A stretch of DNA of 64,000 bases from Candidatus Methanomethylophilaceae archaeon. Its GTDB lineage: Archaea > Thermoplasmatota > Thermoplasmata > Methanomassiliicoccales > Methanomethylophilaceae. Positions 48,079-56,478 of the stretch are shown here, piece by piece. The first letter of the stretch is position 1. The number at the start of each line of letters is the position of its first letter. The notes beneath the pieces are model-generated. The model did no database searches and was not told the DNA's origin. It saw nothing but the letters and a program-made list of their open reading frames with translations. Location of the stretch: NCBI GenBank assembly GCA_944321505.1, contig CALULN010000013.1, positions 1 through 64,000 on the forward strand, written 5' to 3'. Position numbers and translations under genes: made by a program.

Positions 48079-49594
48079 CCATGTCACCCCTGTTGAGTAT
48101 GAATCCGGGATCGAAGTACCGCTTCACCCTGCGGATATCCTCCTCCCCTCCGCTGCCGTACATCATCCCGATGTACCTCCTCTTCAGCTTCCCTATGCCG
48201 TGCTCCGCACTGGGGGACCCTCCTCTGCGCACGGCCTCAGCGGCGAACACGTCGTAGACCTCCCTGGCCTTCTCCAGATCCGCCATGTCCTTCAGGATGA
48301 TCTCCACGTGGGGATGGAAGTTCCCCATATGCCCGAAGATCACGTACTCCAGCCCTGATTCCTCCAGCTTCTCCCTATAGAAGGACATCATGCCGGGGGA
48401 CTGCTCGCGCGGCACGGACATGTCGGTGCCCATCTTGTTTATGGCGGGCATCTCCTCCTTGAGGCCCGCGACGTAGTCGAATATGGATTTGGGGACGCAG
48501 TGCCTGAACTCGAACATCCTCCTCCTGTCGCCGGCATCGCTTCCCGCCCAGGTGCGGGACGGGGACCCTCCGTGAGACGAGATGATGTCCGCCAGGTCTC
48601 TCATGCGGGCTCCGTCGCCCGCATCCATGTCCAGGAACACCGCGGAGCATCTCCCCTCAGGGGGAGTGAGCAGCGTGGGGTCCCCAGCGGACACCCTGCG
48701 TACGAGGTCGATGGATGCGCAGTCGAAGTACTCCAGGAACTCCGGGCTCACGGTGCTGTCCCTCAGGTCGTCGATCAGGGACAGCGCCGAATCGTCGTCG
48801 GGCATGAAGGCGATCACCGACAGGAGCGGATGCCACTCGGTCAAACGCACCTCCGCTTCGGCGATGACCCCCAGGACCCCCTCCGATCCGATGAAGAGGT
48901 CTATGAGGTCCATTCCGTCCGCGGCGTACAGCCCGGCGGCGTTCTTGACGGCTGTGTTGAAATCGTATCCGGGGGCATCGAATGAGAGGTGCACGTCATC
49001 GACGGTGCAGTCGAACCTCCTGCCCTCCGCATGATGTTCGCCGCGGCGGATGCCTATGATGCGGCCGTCCGGCAGGACCACGCGGATCCATCTGACCCAG
49101 TCCCTGGTGGGACCGTACTTGAGGGTCCTGGGCCCGGAGGCGTTGGTGGCGATGTTGCCGCAGACGGAGCCGTCCATCTCGGTGGGGTCCACGGGGTAGA
49201 AGAACCTGCGCGGGTCCCTGCGGAACCTCCCGCATGCGTCCGGCGTCAGATCGGTCAGGCCCTCGATGCGCTTGAGCAGCATGGTGTCCGTGAGGGTGCG
49301 CACGGAGACGCCGGGGCCGATGCGGACGTAGTACCCTTCATCATCCTGACCCATGCCGATGAGCCCGGGCATCCCCTCCAGGGACATGACCCAGCCCTCA
49401 TCCGGAACCCCGCCGCCGCACAGGCCGGTGCGGTTGGCGCTGACGGTGACGGGGATGCTCTTGCCGTATGCGTCGCGGAGCACCTCCGCGATGTCCTCCG
49501 CATTCTCGGGGAAGATGACCAGGTCCGCCTCCCCTCTGATCTTGCATTCGTCGATGGTGTACGGCGATTCCGGTCCCGGTACGATGGATCTCAT
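48071..49594 (-). CDS. FAD-linked oxidase, GlcD/Ldh type (lactate or 2-hydroxyacid dehydrogenase)
   Basis: A 507-residue flavoprotein of the vanillyl-alcohol-oxidase/GlcD family. The FAD-binding PCMH domain reads FPENAEDIAEVLRDAYGKSIPVTVSANRTGLCGGG, with GPGVSVRTL and GNIATNASGPRTLKYG. The C-terminal substrate cap shows the metal/FAD motif HMGNFHPHVEI and SAEHGIGKLKRRY. With etfBA directly downstream, the unit matches the Ldh-EtfAB arrangement known from Acetobacterium, where lactate oxidation by NAD is driven by ferredoxin. The substrate is inferred, not shown. It starts 1 base after the CoaD/NTPase gene stop. Confidence 0.87.
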   Translation of the reverse strand: MRSIVPGPESPYTIDECKIRGEADLVIFPENAEDIAEVLRDAYGKSIPVTVSANRTGLCGGGVPDEGWVMSLEGMPGLIGMGQDDEGYYVRIGPGVSVRTLTDTMLLKRIEGLTDLTPDACGRFRRDPRRFFYPVDPTEMDGSVCGNIATNASGPRTLKYGPTRDWVRWIRVVLPDGRIIGIRRGEHHAEGRRFDCTVDDVHLSFDAPGYDFNTAVKNAAGLYAADGMDLIDLFIGSEGVLGVIAEAEVRLTEWHPLLSVIAFMPDDDSALSLIDDLRDSTVSPEFLEYFDCASIDLVRRVSAGDPTLLTPPEGRCSAVFLDMDAGDGARMRDLADIISSHGGSPSRTWAGSDAGDRRRMFEFRHCVPKSIFDYVAGLKEEMPAINKMGTDMSVPREQSPGMMSFYREKLEESGLEYVIFGHMGNFHPHVEIILKDMADLEKAREVYDVFAAEAVRRGGSPSAEHGIGKLKRRYIGMMYGSGGEEDIRRVKRYFDPGFILNRGDMVA

Positions 49595-49595
49595 G

Positions 49596-50528
49596 TCACA
49601 GCCTCGGCACCATGGCGGCGAGGACCGCCTGCTGGGTCAGTCCTTTGCGGTCGAGCAGCCCGCGGCTGAGGATGCCGATGGCGCCCTCGGAGTGCCCCAC
49701 CGACTCCCTTCCGTGCAGGGCATCCATCGCCCTGCCGACGGTCATGCCCGAACGGACCATCTCCGCGACCTCGGGGGGATAGGCGAATCCGGAGCCCATG
49801 CCCACCGTCACCCTGCCGTCGCGGTCCAGGACCACGCAGTGCTGTATGTCTATGAGCTCGCCGTAGAGCTCGAACACCCCTGCCTCGATCCCCACGGACA
49901 GGTCGCAGTCGCCGAGGGCGGCCCTGGCGCGGTTGAGCGCTCCGCGGTAGGTCTCGTCGCCGAAGGGCTGCTCCGGCACCCCGGACGGCACGTCTATGGG
50001 TATGATGATCGCATCGCCGTAGATGCGCTCCATCACCTCGCGGACCGCCTCCACCTTCACGTGGTTGGCGGAGCCGACCGCTATGCGGGGTCCGGCGGCA
50101 CCGTGCCTGGAGTACCTGCCCTCCATGACACCTGTGGCGCTTATCCTGGTGCCGTCGGAGGACATCACCATGGGTACCACCGACAGCCTCAGGCTGCGGC
50201 CTTCCGACTCGGCCCTCTCGGCCACCTTCCTGCCGTTGTCCAGGGATTCCTCGGAGACCACCAGCACATCCACGCCGTCCAGCATCCCGGGCGGACCGTA
50301 GATGTCGTCTATGGGTTCGAACACCGCCGTGCGGCCTTTGGAGGAGATGTAGTCCTCCACCGCCTTGCGGCGCATGTAGAACGGGAGGATATCGCCGCGC
50401 TCCGCGGAGGCCATGGCGTCGGAGGTTATGCCGACGATGACCTCGTCGCCCTCCTCCAGAGCGCGGTCTATCAGCGCGCGGTGGCCGTCGTGGAGGACAT
50501 TGAACGTCCCGGCCACAGCGGCTCTCAC
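49596..50528 (-). CDS. Fusion: archaeal phosphopantetheine adenylyltransferase + YjjX/DUF84 inosine/xanthosine triphosphatase
   Basis: A 310-residue two-enzyme protein. Residues 1-150 are an archaeal CoaD: AAVAGTFNVLHDGHRALIDRALEEGDEV with the nucleotidyltransferase HxGH-type site, and SSDGTRISATGVMEG. It adds AMP to phosphopantetheine in CoA synthesis. Residues about 155-310 are a YjjX-type NTPase: RIAVGSANHVKVEAVREVM, GDETYRGALNRARAAL and SVGIEAGVF, expected to clear (d)ITP/XTP. GTG at 50528 overlaps the stop of the upstream zinc-ribbon gene. An ATG at 50543 would add 5 residues. The fusion may only reflect merging of neighbours. Confidence 0.85.
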   Translation of the reverse strand: MRAAVAGTFNVLHDGHRALIDRALEEGDEVIVGITSDAMASAERGDILPFYMRRKAVEDYISSKGRTAVFEPIDDIYGPPGMLDGVDVLVVSEESLDNGRKVAERAESEGRSLRLSVVPMVMSSDGTRISATGVMEGRYSRHGAAGPRIAVGSANHVKVEAVREVMERIYGDAIIIPIDVPSGVPEQPFGDETYRGALNRARAALGDCDLSVGIEAGVFELYGELIDIQHCVVLDRDGRVTVGMGSGFAYPPEVAEMVRSGMTVGRAMDALHGRESVGHSEGAIGILSRGLLDRKGLTQQAVLAAMVPRL

Positions 50529-50728
50529 TTCAGCATGAGCCATATGCCGACCATCATGAGGATGACTGCCCCGACCCAGACGATGACTAGCTTGTTCTTC
50601 TTGGTCCTCAGCTCCTCGGTCCTGCCCTTCTCGCATCCGGCGCTGCAGTACATGCCGCCGCCGGTGAACGCCTTCCCGCAGTTGGCGCAGTGCCTGTGCT
50701 GCGGGATCCTCTCCACCTGTTCGCTCAT
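50525..50728 (-). CDS. Small zinc-ribbon membrane protein (DUF2116-like)
   Basis: A 67-residue protein. The N-terminal zinc knuckle (HCANCGKAFTGGGMYCSAGCEKG) has four cysteines. A charged linker (RTEELRTKKNK) leads to a C-terminal membrane helix (LVIVWVGAVILMMVGIWLML). Such tail-anchored ribbon proteins are common in archaea between trmY/srp54-type genes and others; function unknown. GGAGG precedes the ATG. It overlaps trmY (ATGA) and the CoaD fusion. Confidence 0.75.
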   Translation of the reverse strand: MSEQVERIPQHRHCANCGKAFTGGGMYCSAGCEKGRTEELRTKKNKLVIVWVGAVILMMVGIWLMLK

Positions 50729-51318
50729 GCCGCTCTCCTCCTGTCCATCTCGTTGTGCACGATGACCATGCAGTGATTCGCATGGAGGCTCACCGGTCCC
50801 AGGCTTATGCGGTCCGCGCCCACGGAGCCGATGACCGATTCCTCCTCCTCGTCGGGGTCCCTGTCGTCCCCCATTATGAAGCACGGGTCCTTCGGGAACT
50901 CGTAGTCCCTGACGTCCTGCCCGCCTTCCCTCATGTAGACGAAGGTGCACTCCCCCTTCAGCGACCCTATGACGTCGCCGAACGACCTGCGGGAGATGTA
51001 GACCCCGGGGGACGATCTGACCTCTTCGTCGCCGACCCTCTTCATGAGGGCGTTGCGTATCAGCGATGCGGTGCTGCGCTCGTCGGGATTCAGGTACCTC
51101 AGCTCGTCACCTCTGAAGCGCACCGTCTTGGGGGCATCCTCGCCCCCCTCCAGCACCAGCAGCAGCTCCACGTCCTTCCTCAGGTCGTGGCTGAGGAAGA
51201 AGGCGGAGTTCACGCACCTGCACAGGATGTCCAGGCGTCCGGCCCCTCCGCAGATGTCGTCCAGCTTGAAGTCGGCCGTGGTGTGTGCGCGGTGGCCGAT
51301 GACGAGGAACCTGATCAT
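50725..51318 (-). CDS. trmY: tRNA (pseudouridine(54)-N1)-methyltransferase TrmY
   Basis: A 197-residue SPOUT-class methyltransferase that makes N1-methylpseudouridine at position 54 of archaeal tRNAs. The start RFLVIGHRAHTTADFKLDDICGGAGRLDILCRCVNSAF is almost a signature of TrmY. The C-terminal knot region contains CFIMGDDRDPDEEEE and GPVSLHANHCMVIVHNEMDR. The ATG at 51318 follows GGAGTGA; a GTG at 51324 lies within that site. It begins 2 bases after the srp54 stop region, in the same minus-strand run. Confidence 0.95.
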   Translation of the reverse strand: MIRFLVIGHRAHTTADFKLDDICGGAGRLDILCRCVNSAFFLSHDLRKDVELLLVLEGGEDAPKTVRFRGDELRYLNPDERSTASLIRNALMKRVGDEEVRSSPGVYISRRSFGDVIGSLKGECTFVYMREGGQDVRDYEFPKDPCFIMGDDRDPDEEEESVIGSVGADRISLGPVSLHANHCMVIVHNEMDRRRAA

Positions 51319-51320
51319 GC

Positions 51321-52676
51321 TCACTCCTTCATGGAGTCGAGGTCCATGTCCGAGACACCCATCTGCTTCATCATCTGCTTCCGCATCCTGCGGTTGCCCA
51401 TCATCCCCTTGATGGCTTTCCTGCTCTGGTTGAACTGCTTGAGCAGCTCCCTCACGTCCTGGACGGACGTGCCCGAGCCGGCTGCGATGCGCTGGACGCG
51501 TGACGACTTGATTATGGACGGGTCCTCCTGCTCCTCCAGGGTCATGGAGTCCATGATGTGGCGGTATCTGGCCAGCCTCTGCTGGGACTCCTCGAAATCC
51601 ACCTTGTCCTCCATCTTGGACATCCCCGGGATCATGGACATGATCTTCTTCAGCGGGCCCATCTTGTTCATGGCCTCCATCTGCTGGTACATGTCCCTGA
51701 GGGTGAACTTGCCGGACATCATCTTCCGGCCCACGTCCTGGAGCTCCTGCTCGCTGCCCTCGTAGCCGTCCTTGGCCATGTCCACCAGGGCGCTGATGTC
51801 CCCCATGCCCAGGAGGCGGGAGATGAACTTGTCGGCCTTGAAGGGCTCCAGGTCCCTGATGTGCTCGCCCACTCCGATGCAGACGATCCTGGCGTTGGTC
51901 TTGGCGACTGCGCTGATGGCGCCTCCTCCCTTGGCGGTTCCGTCCATCTTGGTCAGCACCACGCCGGTGACGCCCACGGCGTTGTGGAACGCCTCCGCCT
52001 GGGGGCCCGCCTGCTGGCCCACCTGGGAGTCCAGCACCAGGAACCTCTCGTCCGGCTTGGCGACTGCGGCGATGTCCTTGATCTCCTTGATGAGGTCGTC
52101 CTCCAGGGCGTGGCGCCCGGAGGTGTCGATTATGATGACCTTGCGGTCCTTGAAATGCTCCATCCCCCTGCGCACGATGGCAGGGGCGTCCTTCTCCCCG
52201 GGCTCCCCGTAGACCTCCACGCCCACCTTCTCTCCCAGCTGGCGCAGCTGGTCGTAGGCTGCCGGCCTGTAGACGTCGGCGGCGATGAGGCCCACGCGGA
52301 ACCCCTTCTTGTTGAACAGATTGGCCAGCTTCCCGGTGGTGGTGGTCTTGCCCTGTCCGTACAGGCCCACCATCATGATGACCTGGGGCTTCATCTGCAG
52401 GCCCTCGCCGTTGTCCAGCAGGGACACCAGCTCCTCGTAGATGATGCCGATGACGTGCTCCTTGGGGCTCTTGCCCGCAGGGGGCTTCTCCTCCAGGGCG
52501 CGGGTCTCAATCCTCTTGGTGAGGCCGAGCACCAGCTGGACGTTGACATCCGCCTGCAACAGGGCGCGCTGCAGGTCCTTGACCACGTCCTTTATCAGCT
52601 GCTCGTCCACCGACGTGGCGCCGCTGATGCGCCCGAGGGCGTTCCTGAGGGACTTGCCCAATCCTTCGAGAACCAT
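51321..52676 (-). CDS. srp54: Signal recognition particle 54 kDa protein
   Basis: A 451-residue SRP GTPase that binds signal peptides as they leave the ribosome. The N domain is about 1-95. The G domain has G1 GLYGQGKTTTTGK (from residue 104), AADVYRPAAYDQLRQL, DTSGRH (G3) and LTKMDGTAKGGG (G4). The methionine-rich M domain reads RDMYQQMEAMNKMGPLKKIMSMIPGMSKME and continues to a MGNRRMRKQMMKQMG tail. The G4 reading LTKMDG is standard. A minus-strand TATA element lies about 33 bases before the ATG. It heads the run that ends with etfA. Its RNA partner is at 21193-21503. Confidence 0.97.
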   Translation of the reverse strand: MVLEGLGKSLRNALGRISGATSVDEQLIKDVVKDLQRALLQADVNVQLVLGLTKRIETRALEEKPPAGKSPKEHVIGIIYEELVSLLDNGEGLQMKPQVIMMVGLYGQGKTTTTGKLANLFNKKGFRVGLIAADVYRPAAYDQLRQLGEKVGVEVYGEPGEKDAPAIVRRGMEHFKDRKVIIIDTSGRHALEDDLIKEIKDIAAVAKPDERFLVLDSQVGQQAGPQAEAFHNAVGVTGVVLTKMDGTAKGGGAISAVAKTNARIVCIGVGEHIRDLEPFKADKFISRLLGMGDISALVDMAKDGYEGSEQELQDVGRKMMSGKFTLRDMYQQMEAMNKMGPLKKIMSMIPGMSKMEDKVDFEESQQRLARYRHIMDSMTLEEQEDPSIIKSSRVQRIAAGSGTSVQDVRELLKQFNQSRKAIKGMMGNRRMRKQMMKQMGVSDMDLDSMKE

Positions 52677-52902
52677 TGCTATCGGTCGGTGATGCGCACC
52701 CATTATTTTATAGGTTGGCGGGAGAGAATGCGGCGGACCAGAGCCAGTGGTGACAGTGTCGGGGGGACGGGCCCCCCTTGGTAACGGAGGCATAAATCAG
52801 TAATACTGATTCGTGATTAGGTGTTACGACATACTCATATTTCAATCTATCCATGTGTGCCCCTCTGACAACGTTTATCGGGCAGAAACGGATGGGGAGC
52901 CG

Positions 52903-54321
52903 ATGAGGAGGACGTTCGTCACCAGGGTGGAGGACAGGGCGGGATCGTTCCTGAAGGCGGCCAGGGCGGTGGCCTCCCACGGCGGGAACATCGCCAGGAC
53001 CAGCTACAACCGGACGGTGGACAGCAGGACCGTCTTCATGGACGTGACCGCCGGCTCCGAAGAGGACCTGGATGCCATAACGGCCGACCTGGAGGGCATG
53101 GGGTACCTGCGCACCGGCGAGGACGAGGAGGTCCTTCTGCTGGAGCTCAGGCTGAGGGACGTCCCCGGAGCGATAGTCCCCGCCCTGGAGGTCCTGGACC
53201 GCCACGGCGTGAACATATCCTACATGAACGCCAGAGAGGACGGCGGCCCCTACCAGTCCTTCGCCATGGGCATCTATCTGGAGAGCACCGCCGCGGCGAA
53301 GGCCGTGCTGGAGGAGCTCTCCGGCATCTGCCAGGTCACCGTCAGGGACTACAGCGCCACGGACCTGGCACTGGACAACACCGTGTTCTACATCACCTTC
53401 GCCGACGACATCAGGAGGATGCTGTCCCTGGACGACGTGCGTGCTCGGGAGGTGCTGGTCGCCTCCAACATGGCCATGCAGCACCTCGAGTCGACGGGCG
53501 GGCAGCCTGCGAAGACGTTCGCCTACATACGCAGGTTCGCCGAGGACGTGGCCGCAGGGCTGCACGGAGGGTTCTCCCCCGTGACGGATACGATGGACCT
53601 CCCCGGAGGGAGGAGGCTGCACATGTTCGAGCCGCCCTGCGGCAGCACCACCTACGTCCTGGAATCCGACGAGGAGCAGCTGTTCGTGGACGGCGGGTTC
53701 TCCTGCTTCTCCGATGCCATGATGCGGATCGTCGACTCCGCATGCCCCGCCCGCGGAAGGAGGCGGGTGCTGGCGATCACCCACTCGGACGTGGACCACA
53801 CCGGGCTGTGGCCGTTCTTCGACAGGATCCTTGCGTCGGGTGCCGCGGCGGACGACATCCGCCGCCAGCATGAGGGCGGCCCGGCGCTGAGGGAGGCCGA
53901 CCCCAGGCATGCCCCGTACTACAGGCTGAGCAAGGCCATCTCCGGCCACCGCATCCCGGACCCCGACAGGATCGAGGCCGTCGGCAGGAGGTCCGGCGAC
54001 GGAACGTACGAATCCATAGGGTCGTTCGAGGCATGCGGCCTGGTGTTCGAAGCCTGCGAGGGCAACGGCGGACACATACCCGGGGACACGGTGTTCGCCT
54101 GCAGGGAGCTGCGCATAGTGTTCACGGGAGACGACCTGATCAACCCCGGAGGCTCCTCCGAGAGCCAATCCGAGTTCAACACCCTGGCGCCGTATCTGAT
54201 GGAGAGCGTCAACACCAACTCCGCCAAGGCCCGCGAATGCAGGAAGCGCCTCACGGAGATGTTCGGCGGATGGACGGCGTGCCCGGGCCACGGGAGCTGG
54301 ATGACGATAAGAAACGCGTGA
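52903..54321 (+). CDS. ACT-ACT-metallo-beta-lactamase fusion protein
   Basis: A 472-residue protein with an unusual order. Two ACT-like domains come first (about 1-75: TFVTRVEDRAGSFLKAARAVASHGGNIART; about 82-160: LELRLRDVPGAIVPALEVLDRHGVNISYM), then a linker, then an MBL-fold domain (about 225-470: GSTTYVLESDEEQLFVDGGF). The metal motif is H-S-D-V-D-H, where the second His of HxHxDH is Asp, like the HxExDH of flavodiiron proteins. GGHIPGDT and FTGDDLI follow. The ATG at 52903 has GGGAG upstream. The ACT pair suggests control of a hydrolase by an amino acid. Confidence 0.75.
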   Translation: MRRTFVTRVEDRAGSFLKAARAVASHGGNIARTSYNRTVDSRTVFMDVTAGSEEDLDAITADLEGMGYLRTGEDEEVLLLELRLRDVPGAIVPALEVLDRHGVNISYMNAREDGGPYQSFAMGIYLESTAAAKAVLEELSGICQVTVRDYSATDLALDNTVFYITFADDIRRMLSLDDVRAREVLVASNMAMQHLESTGGQPAKTFAYIRRFAEDVAAGLHGGFSPVTDTMDLPGGRRLHMFEPPCGSTTYVLESDEEQLFVDGGFSCFSDAMMRIVDSACPARGRRRVLAITHSDVDHTGLWPFFDRILASGAAADDIRRQHEGGPALREADPRHAPYYRLSKAISGHRIPDPDRIEAVGRRSGDGTYESIGSFEACGLVFEACEGNGGHIPGDTVFACRELRIVFTGDDLINPGGSSESQSEFNTLAPYLMESVNTNSAKARECRKRLTEMFGGWTACPGHGSWMTIRNA

Positions 54322-54609
54322 TTATGGAGAACAGACCGGCCAGTCAGAAGGGATGGGATGCACTCTACAGAACCGGTCTGTTCTTCCTGCACCCCACTAC
54401 ATCCGGTGATGTATTTAACATTTCCCCAGAAACAGCGGTTTTCTAGGCATTCTCTGGGATTTCTGAAGCAGAAACTTATATTAACAACGTTGAAACGGCC
54501 GATCCGGTCACCCTCACTGCCATAGGCCGGATGCACCCTCCGGGAATCGGGTCCCGTCACCCTAACTATATAAAGGCCACGGCATTAGGCCACTCCGAGG
54601 CCATACCGT
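54322..54609. other. 288-base intergenic region with a long inverted repeat and two AT-rich promoter-like sites
   Basis: No gene is supported. AGAACAGACCGG (54328-54339) and CCGGTCTGTTCT (54373-54384) form a perfect 12-bp inverted repeat spaced by 33 bases. TATA-like sites occur near 54411-54419 (ATGTATTTAAC region), 54476-54484 (CTTATATTAAC region) and 54566-54574 (AACTATATAAAG); the last fits the acyl-CoA synthetase start 36-44 bases downstream. Confidence 0.5.
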
Positions 54610-56319
54610 ATGATCGACCCCGCGTACACACCCTGGCTGGACCACTACGGGTCCGTCTGCAAGCACATGGAACTGCCCGACCGCACACTGTACAACATGG
54701 TGGCATACGCCGCCAAGGACGTCATGGACGGCGTCGCCTGCGAATTCATGGGCAGGAAGATCACCTACAGGGAGTTCATGGGGTCCGTGGACCGCTGCGC
54801 CGCCGGGCTGTACGCCAAGGGCATACGCGCCGGGGACCACGTGATGATCTGCATGCCCAACTGTCCCCAGGCGGTCATCGCCTTCTACGCCGTCAACAGG
54901 CTGGACGCCGTGGCGGTGATGGTCCACCCCCTGTCGTCCAAGGGAGAGCTGGAGTACGTGGTGGGATACGCGGACTGCAAGATCATCATAACCCTGGACA
55001 TGTTCTACCCCAACTTCCCGCCGCTGAAGGACTGCGGCATGTGCCAGGAGTTCATAGTCTCCTCCATCGCCGACGGCCTGTCCGCCGCCAAGGGCTTCAT
55101 GTACCGCCATGTGGTGGGCAGGAAGGACCCCAAGATCCCCAAAGGGACCGAGGGTGTCACCCTCTGGAAGGACTTCATATCCAACGACTGCCCCGAGCCC
55201 CCTCCCAGCGTCAACGACGTGGACGCCCCCGCCGTCATACTGTTCACCGGCGGGACCACCGGCAGGATGAAGGGTGCGGTGCTCTCCAGCAACAGCTTCA
55301 ACTGCGTCGCCCTGGGCATGATAGAGCTGTCCCAGGTGCTGGACGACGGCGACACCATGATGGCCGTCATGCCCATATTCCACGGCTTCGGCCTCTGCGC
55401 GTGCATACACATACCCCTCATTGTCGGGAAGAAGATGATCCTGGTCCCCAGGTTCACCCCCGACTCCTACGCCAAGCTCATCGTCAAGGACAGGCCGAAC
55501 TTCATCGCCGGCGTGCCCACCCTGTACGAGCACATGATCAGGAGCAAGTGGCTCCAGAAGGCGGACCTGTCCTACCTCAAGGGCATATTCTGCGGAGGGG
55601 ACACCCTCACCGTGGAGACCAAGGACAGGATCGACGCCTTCCTCAAGGCCCACAACTGCGGCACCACCGTCAGGGAGGGCTTCGGGACCACCGAGTCGGT
55701 CACCGCCAACACCATCAACCCCAAGTTCGAGCAGAAGAGGGGCAGCGTCGGCGTGCCGATGCCCAACCTGTACTTCAAGATCGTCAAACCCGGCACCGAG
55801 GAGAGGATGCCCTACGGCGAGGACGGCGAGATCTGCGTTTCCGGCCCCGCCCTGATGCTGGAGTACTACAAGGAGCCGGAGGAGACCGCCCACGTCAAGA
55901 AGGTCCACGCCGAGGACGGTATGACCTGGCTGCACACCGGCGACATCGGGTACATGGACGAGGACGGGTACATATTCTTCAAACAGAGGATCAAGAGGGT
56001 CATCATCACCTCAGGGTACAACGTCTACCCCAGCCAGGTGGAGAACGTCCTGAACCAGCTGCCCTTCGTCCAGGACGTCTGCGTCATCGGCGTCCCCGAC
56101 GAGCTCAGAGGCGCCAGGATCAAGGCGTGCATAGTCCTGGAGAAGGACGCCCCCTCGCAGGAGGAGGCCCTGAGCAGGATCAAGGAGCACGTCAGGGAGA
56201 ACATCTCCAAGTTCGCCAAGCCCAGGGAGTACGAGTTCATACCCGCCATGCCCAGGACCAAGGTGGGCAAGATCGACTACCGCAAGCTCGAGGCCGACGC
56301 CATCGGCATCGGGGAGTGA
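54610..56319 (+). CDS. AMP-forming acyl-CoA synthetase (class I adenylate-forming)
   Basis: A 569-residue CoA ligase of the same superfamily as the one at 29705-31366 but distinct: A3 is VILFTGGTTGRMKGAVLSS, A5 EGFGTTESVT, A7 WLHTGDIGYMDEDGYIFFKQRIKRVIITSGYNVYPSQVE and A10 TKVGKIDYRKLE with lysine. The A3 motif has TGGTTG in place of TSGTTG. It may accept medium or aryl acids. A TATA box (AACTATATAAAG, 54566-54577) precedes the ATG at 54610. A strong hairpin overlaps its stop codon. Confidence 0.9.
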   Translation: MIDPAYTPWLDHYGSVCKHMELPDRTLYNMVAYAAKDVMDGVACEFMGRKITYREFMGSVDRCAAGLYAKGIRAGDHVMICMPNCPQAVIAFYAVNRLDAVAVMVHPLSSKGELEYVVGYADCKIIITLDMFYPNFPPLKDCGMCQEFIVSSIADGLSAAKGFMYRHVVGRKDPKIPKGTEGVTLWKDFISNDCPEPPPSVNDVDAPAVILFTGGTTGRMKGAVLSSNSFNCVALGMIELSQVLDDGDTMMAVMPIFHGFGLCACIHIPLIVGKKMILVPRFTPDSYAKLIVKDRPNFIAGVPTLYEHMIRSKWLQKADLSYLKGIFCGGDTLTVETKDRIDAFLKAHNCGTTVREGFGTTESVTANTINPKFEQKRGSVGVPMPNLYFKIVKPGTEERMPYGEDGEICVSGPALMLEYYKEPEETAHVKKVHAEDGMTWLHTGDIGYMDEDGYIFFKQRIKRVIITSGYNVYPSQVENVLNQLPFVQDVCVIGVPDELRGARIKACIVLEKDAPSQEEALSRIKEHVRENISKFAKPREYEFIPAMPRTKVGKIDYRKLEADAIGIGE

Positions 56320-56469
56320 GCGGGCATCCGCCCGCTCCAAACCCTTTACCGTACCGTTCTGAGTCCGGCTCCGATGCGGCTGTGCGCTGCGCCCGATTAC
56401 CTGTGACACGGTGCCGCAGCATGACGCGGCACCGGGGATAAGAAGAGAAGGGGCGGCCGCAGCCGCCCC
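56318..56469. terminator. Three perfect hairpins between convergent acyl-CoA synthetase and coiled-coil genes
   Basis: GAGCGGGC/GCCCGCTC (56318-56325, 56330-56337) starts inside the synthetase stop. CGGTGCCGC/GCGGCACCG (56409-56417, 56426-56434) is central. GGGGCGGC/GCCGCCCC (56450-56457, 56462-56469) lies 9 bases from the coiled-coil stop. The outer two suit 3' ends of the two transcripts; the middle one is unexplained. Confidence 0.6.
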
Positions 56470-56478
56470 GAGACGGCC

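Noticed and set aside
54395-54470. Possible C/D box guide RNA (GTGATGT ... CTGA)
   Set aside because: The C box has a mismatch in its last base, no convincing internal C'/D' pair is present, and no K-turn stem flanks the boxes.
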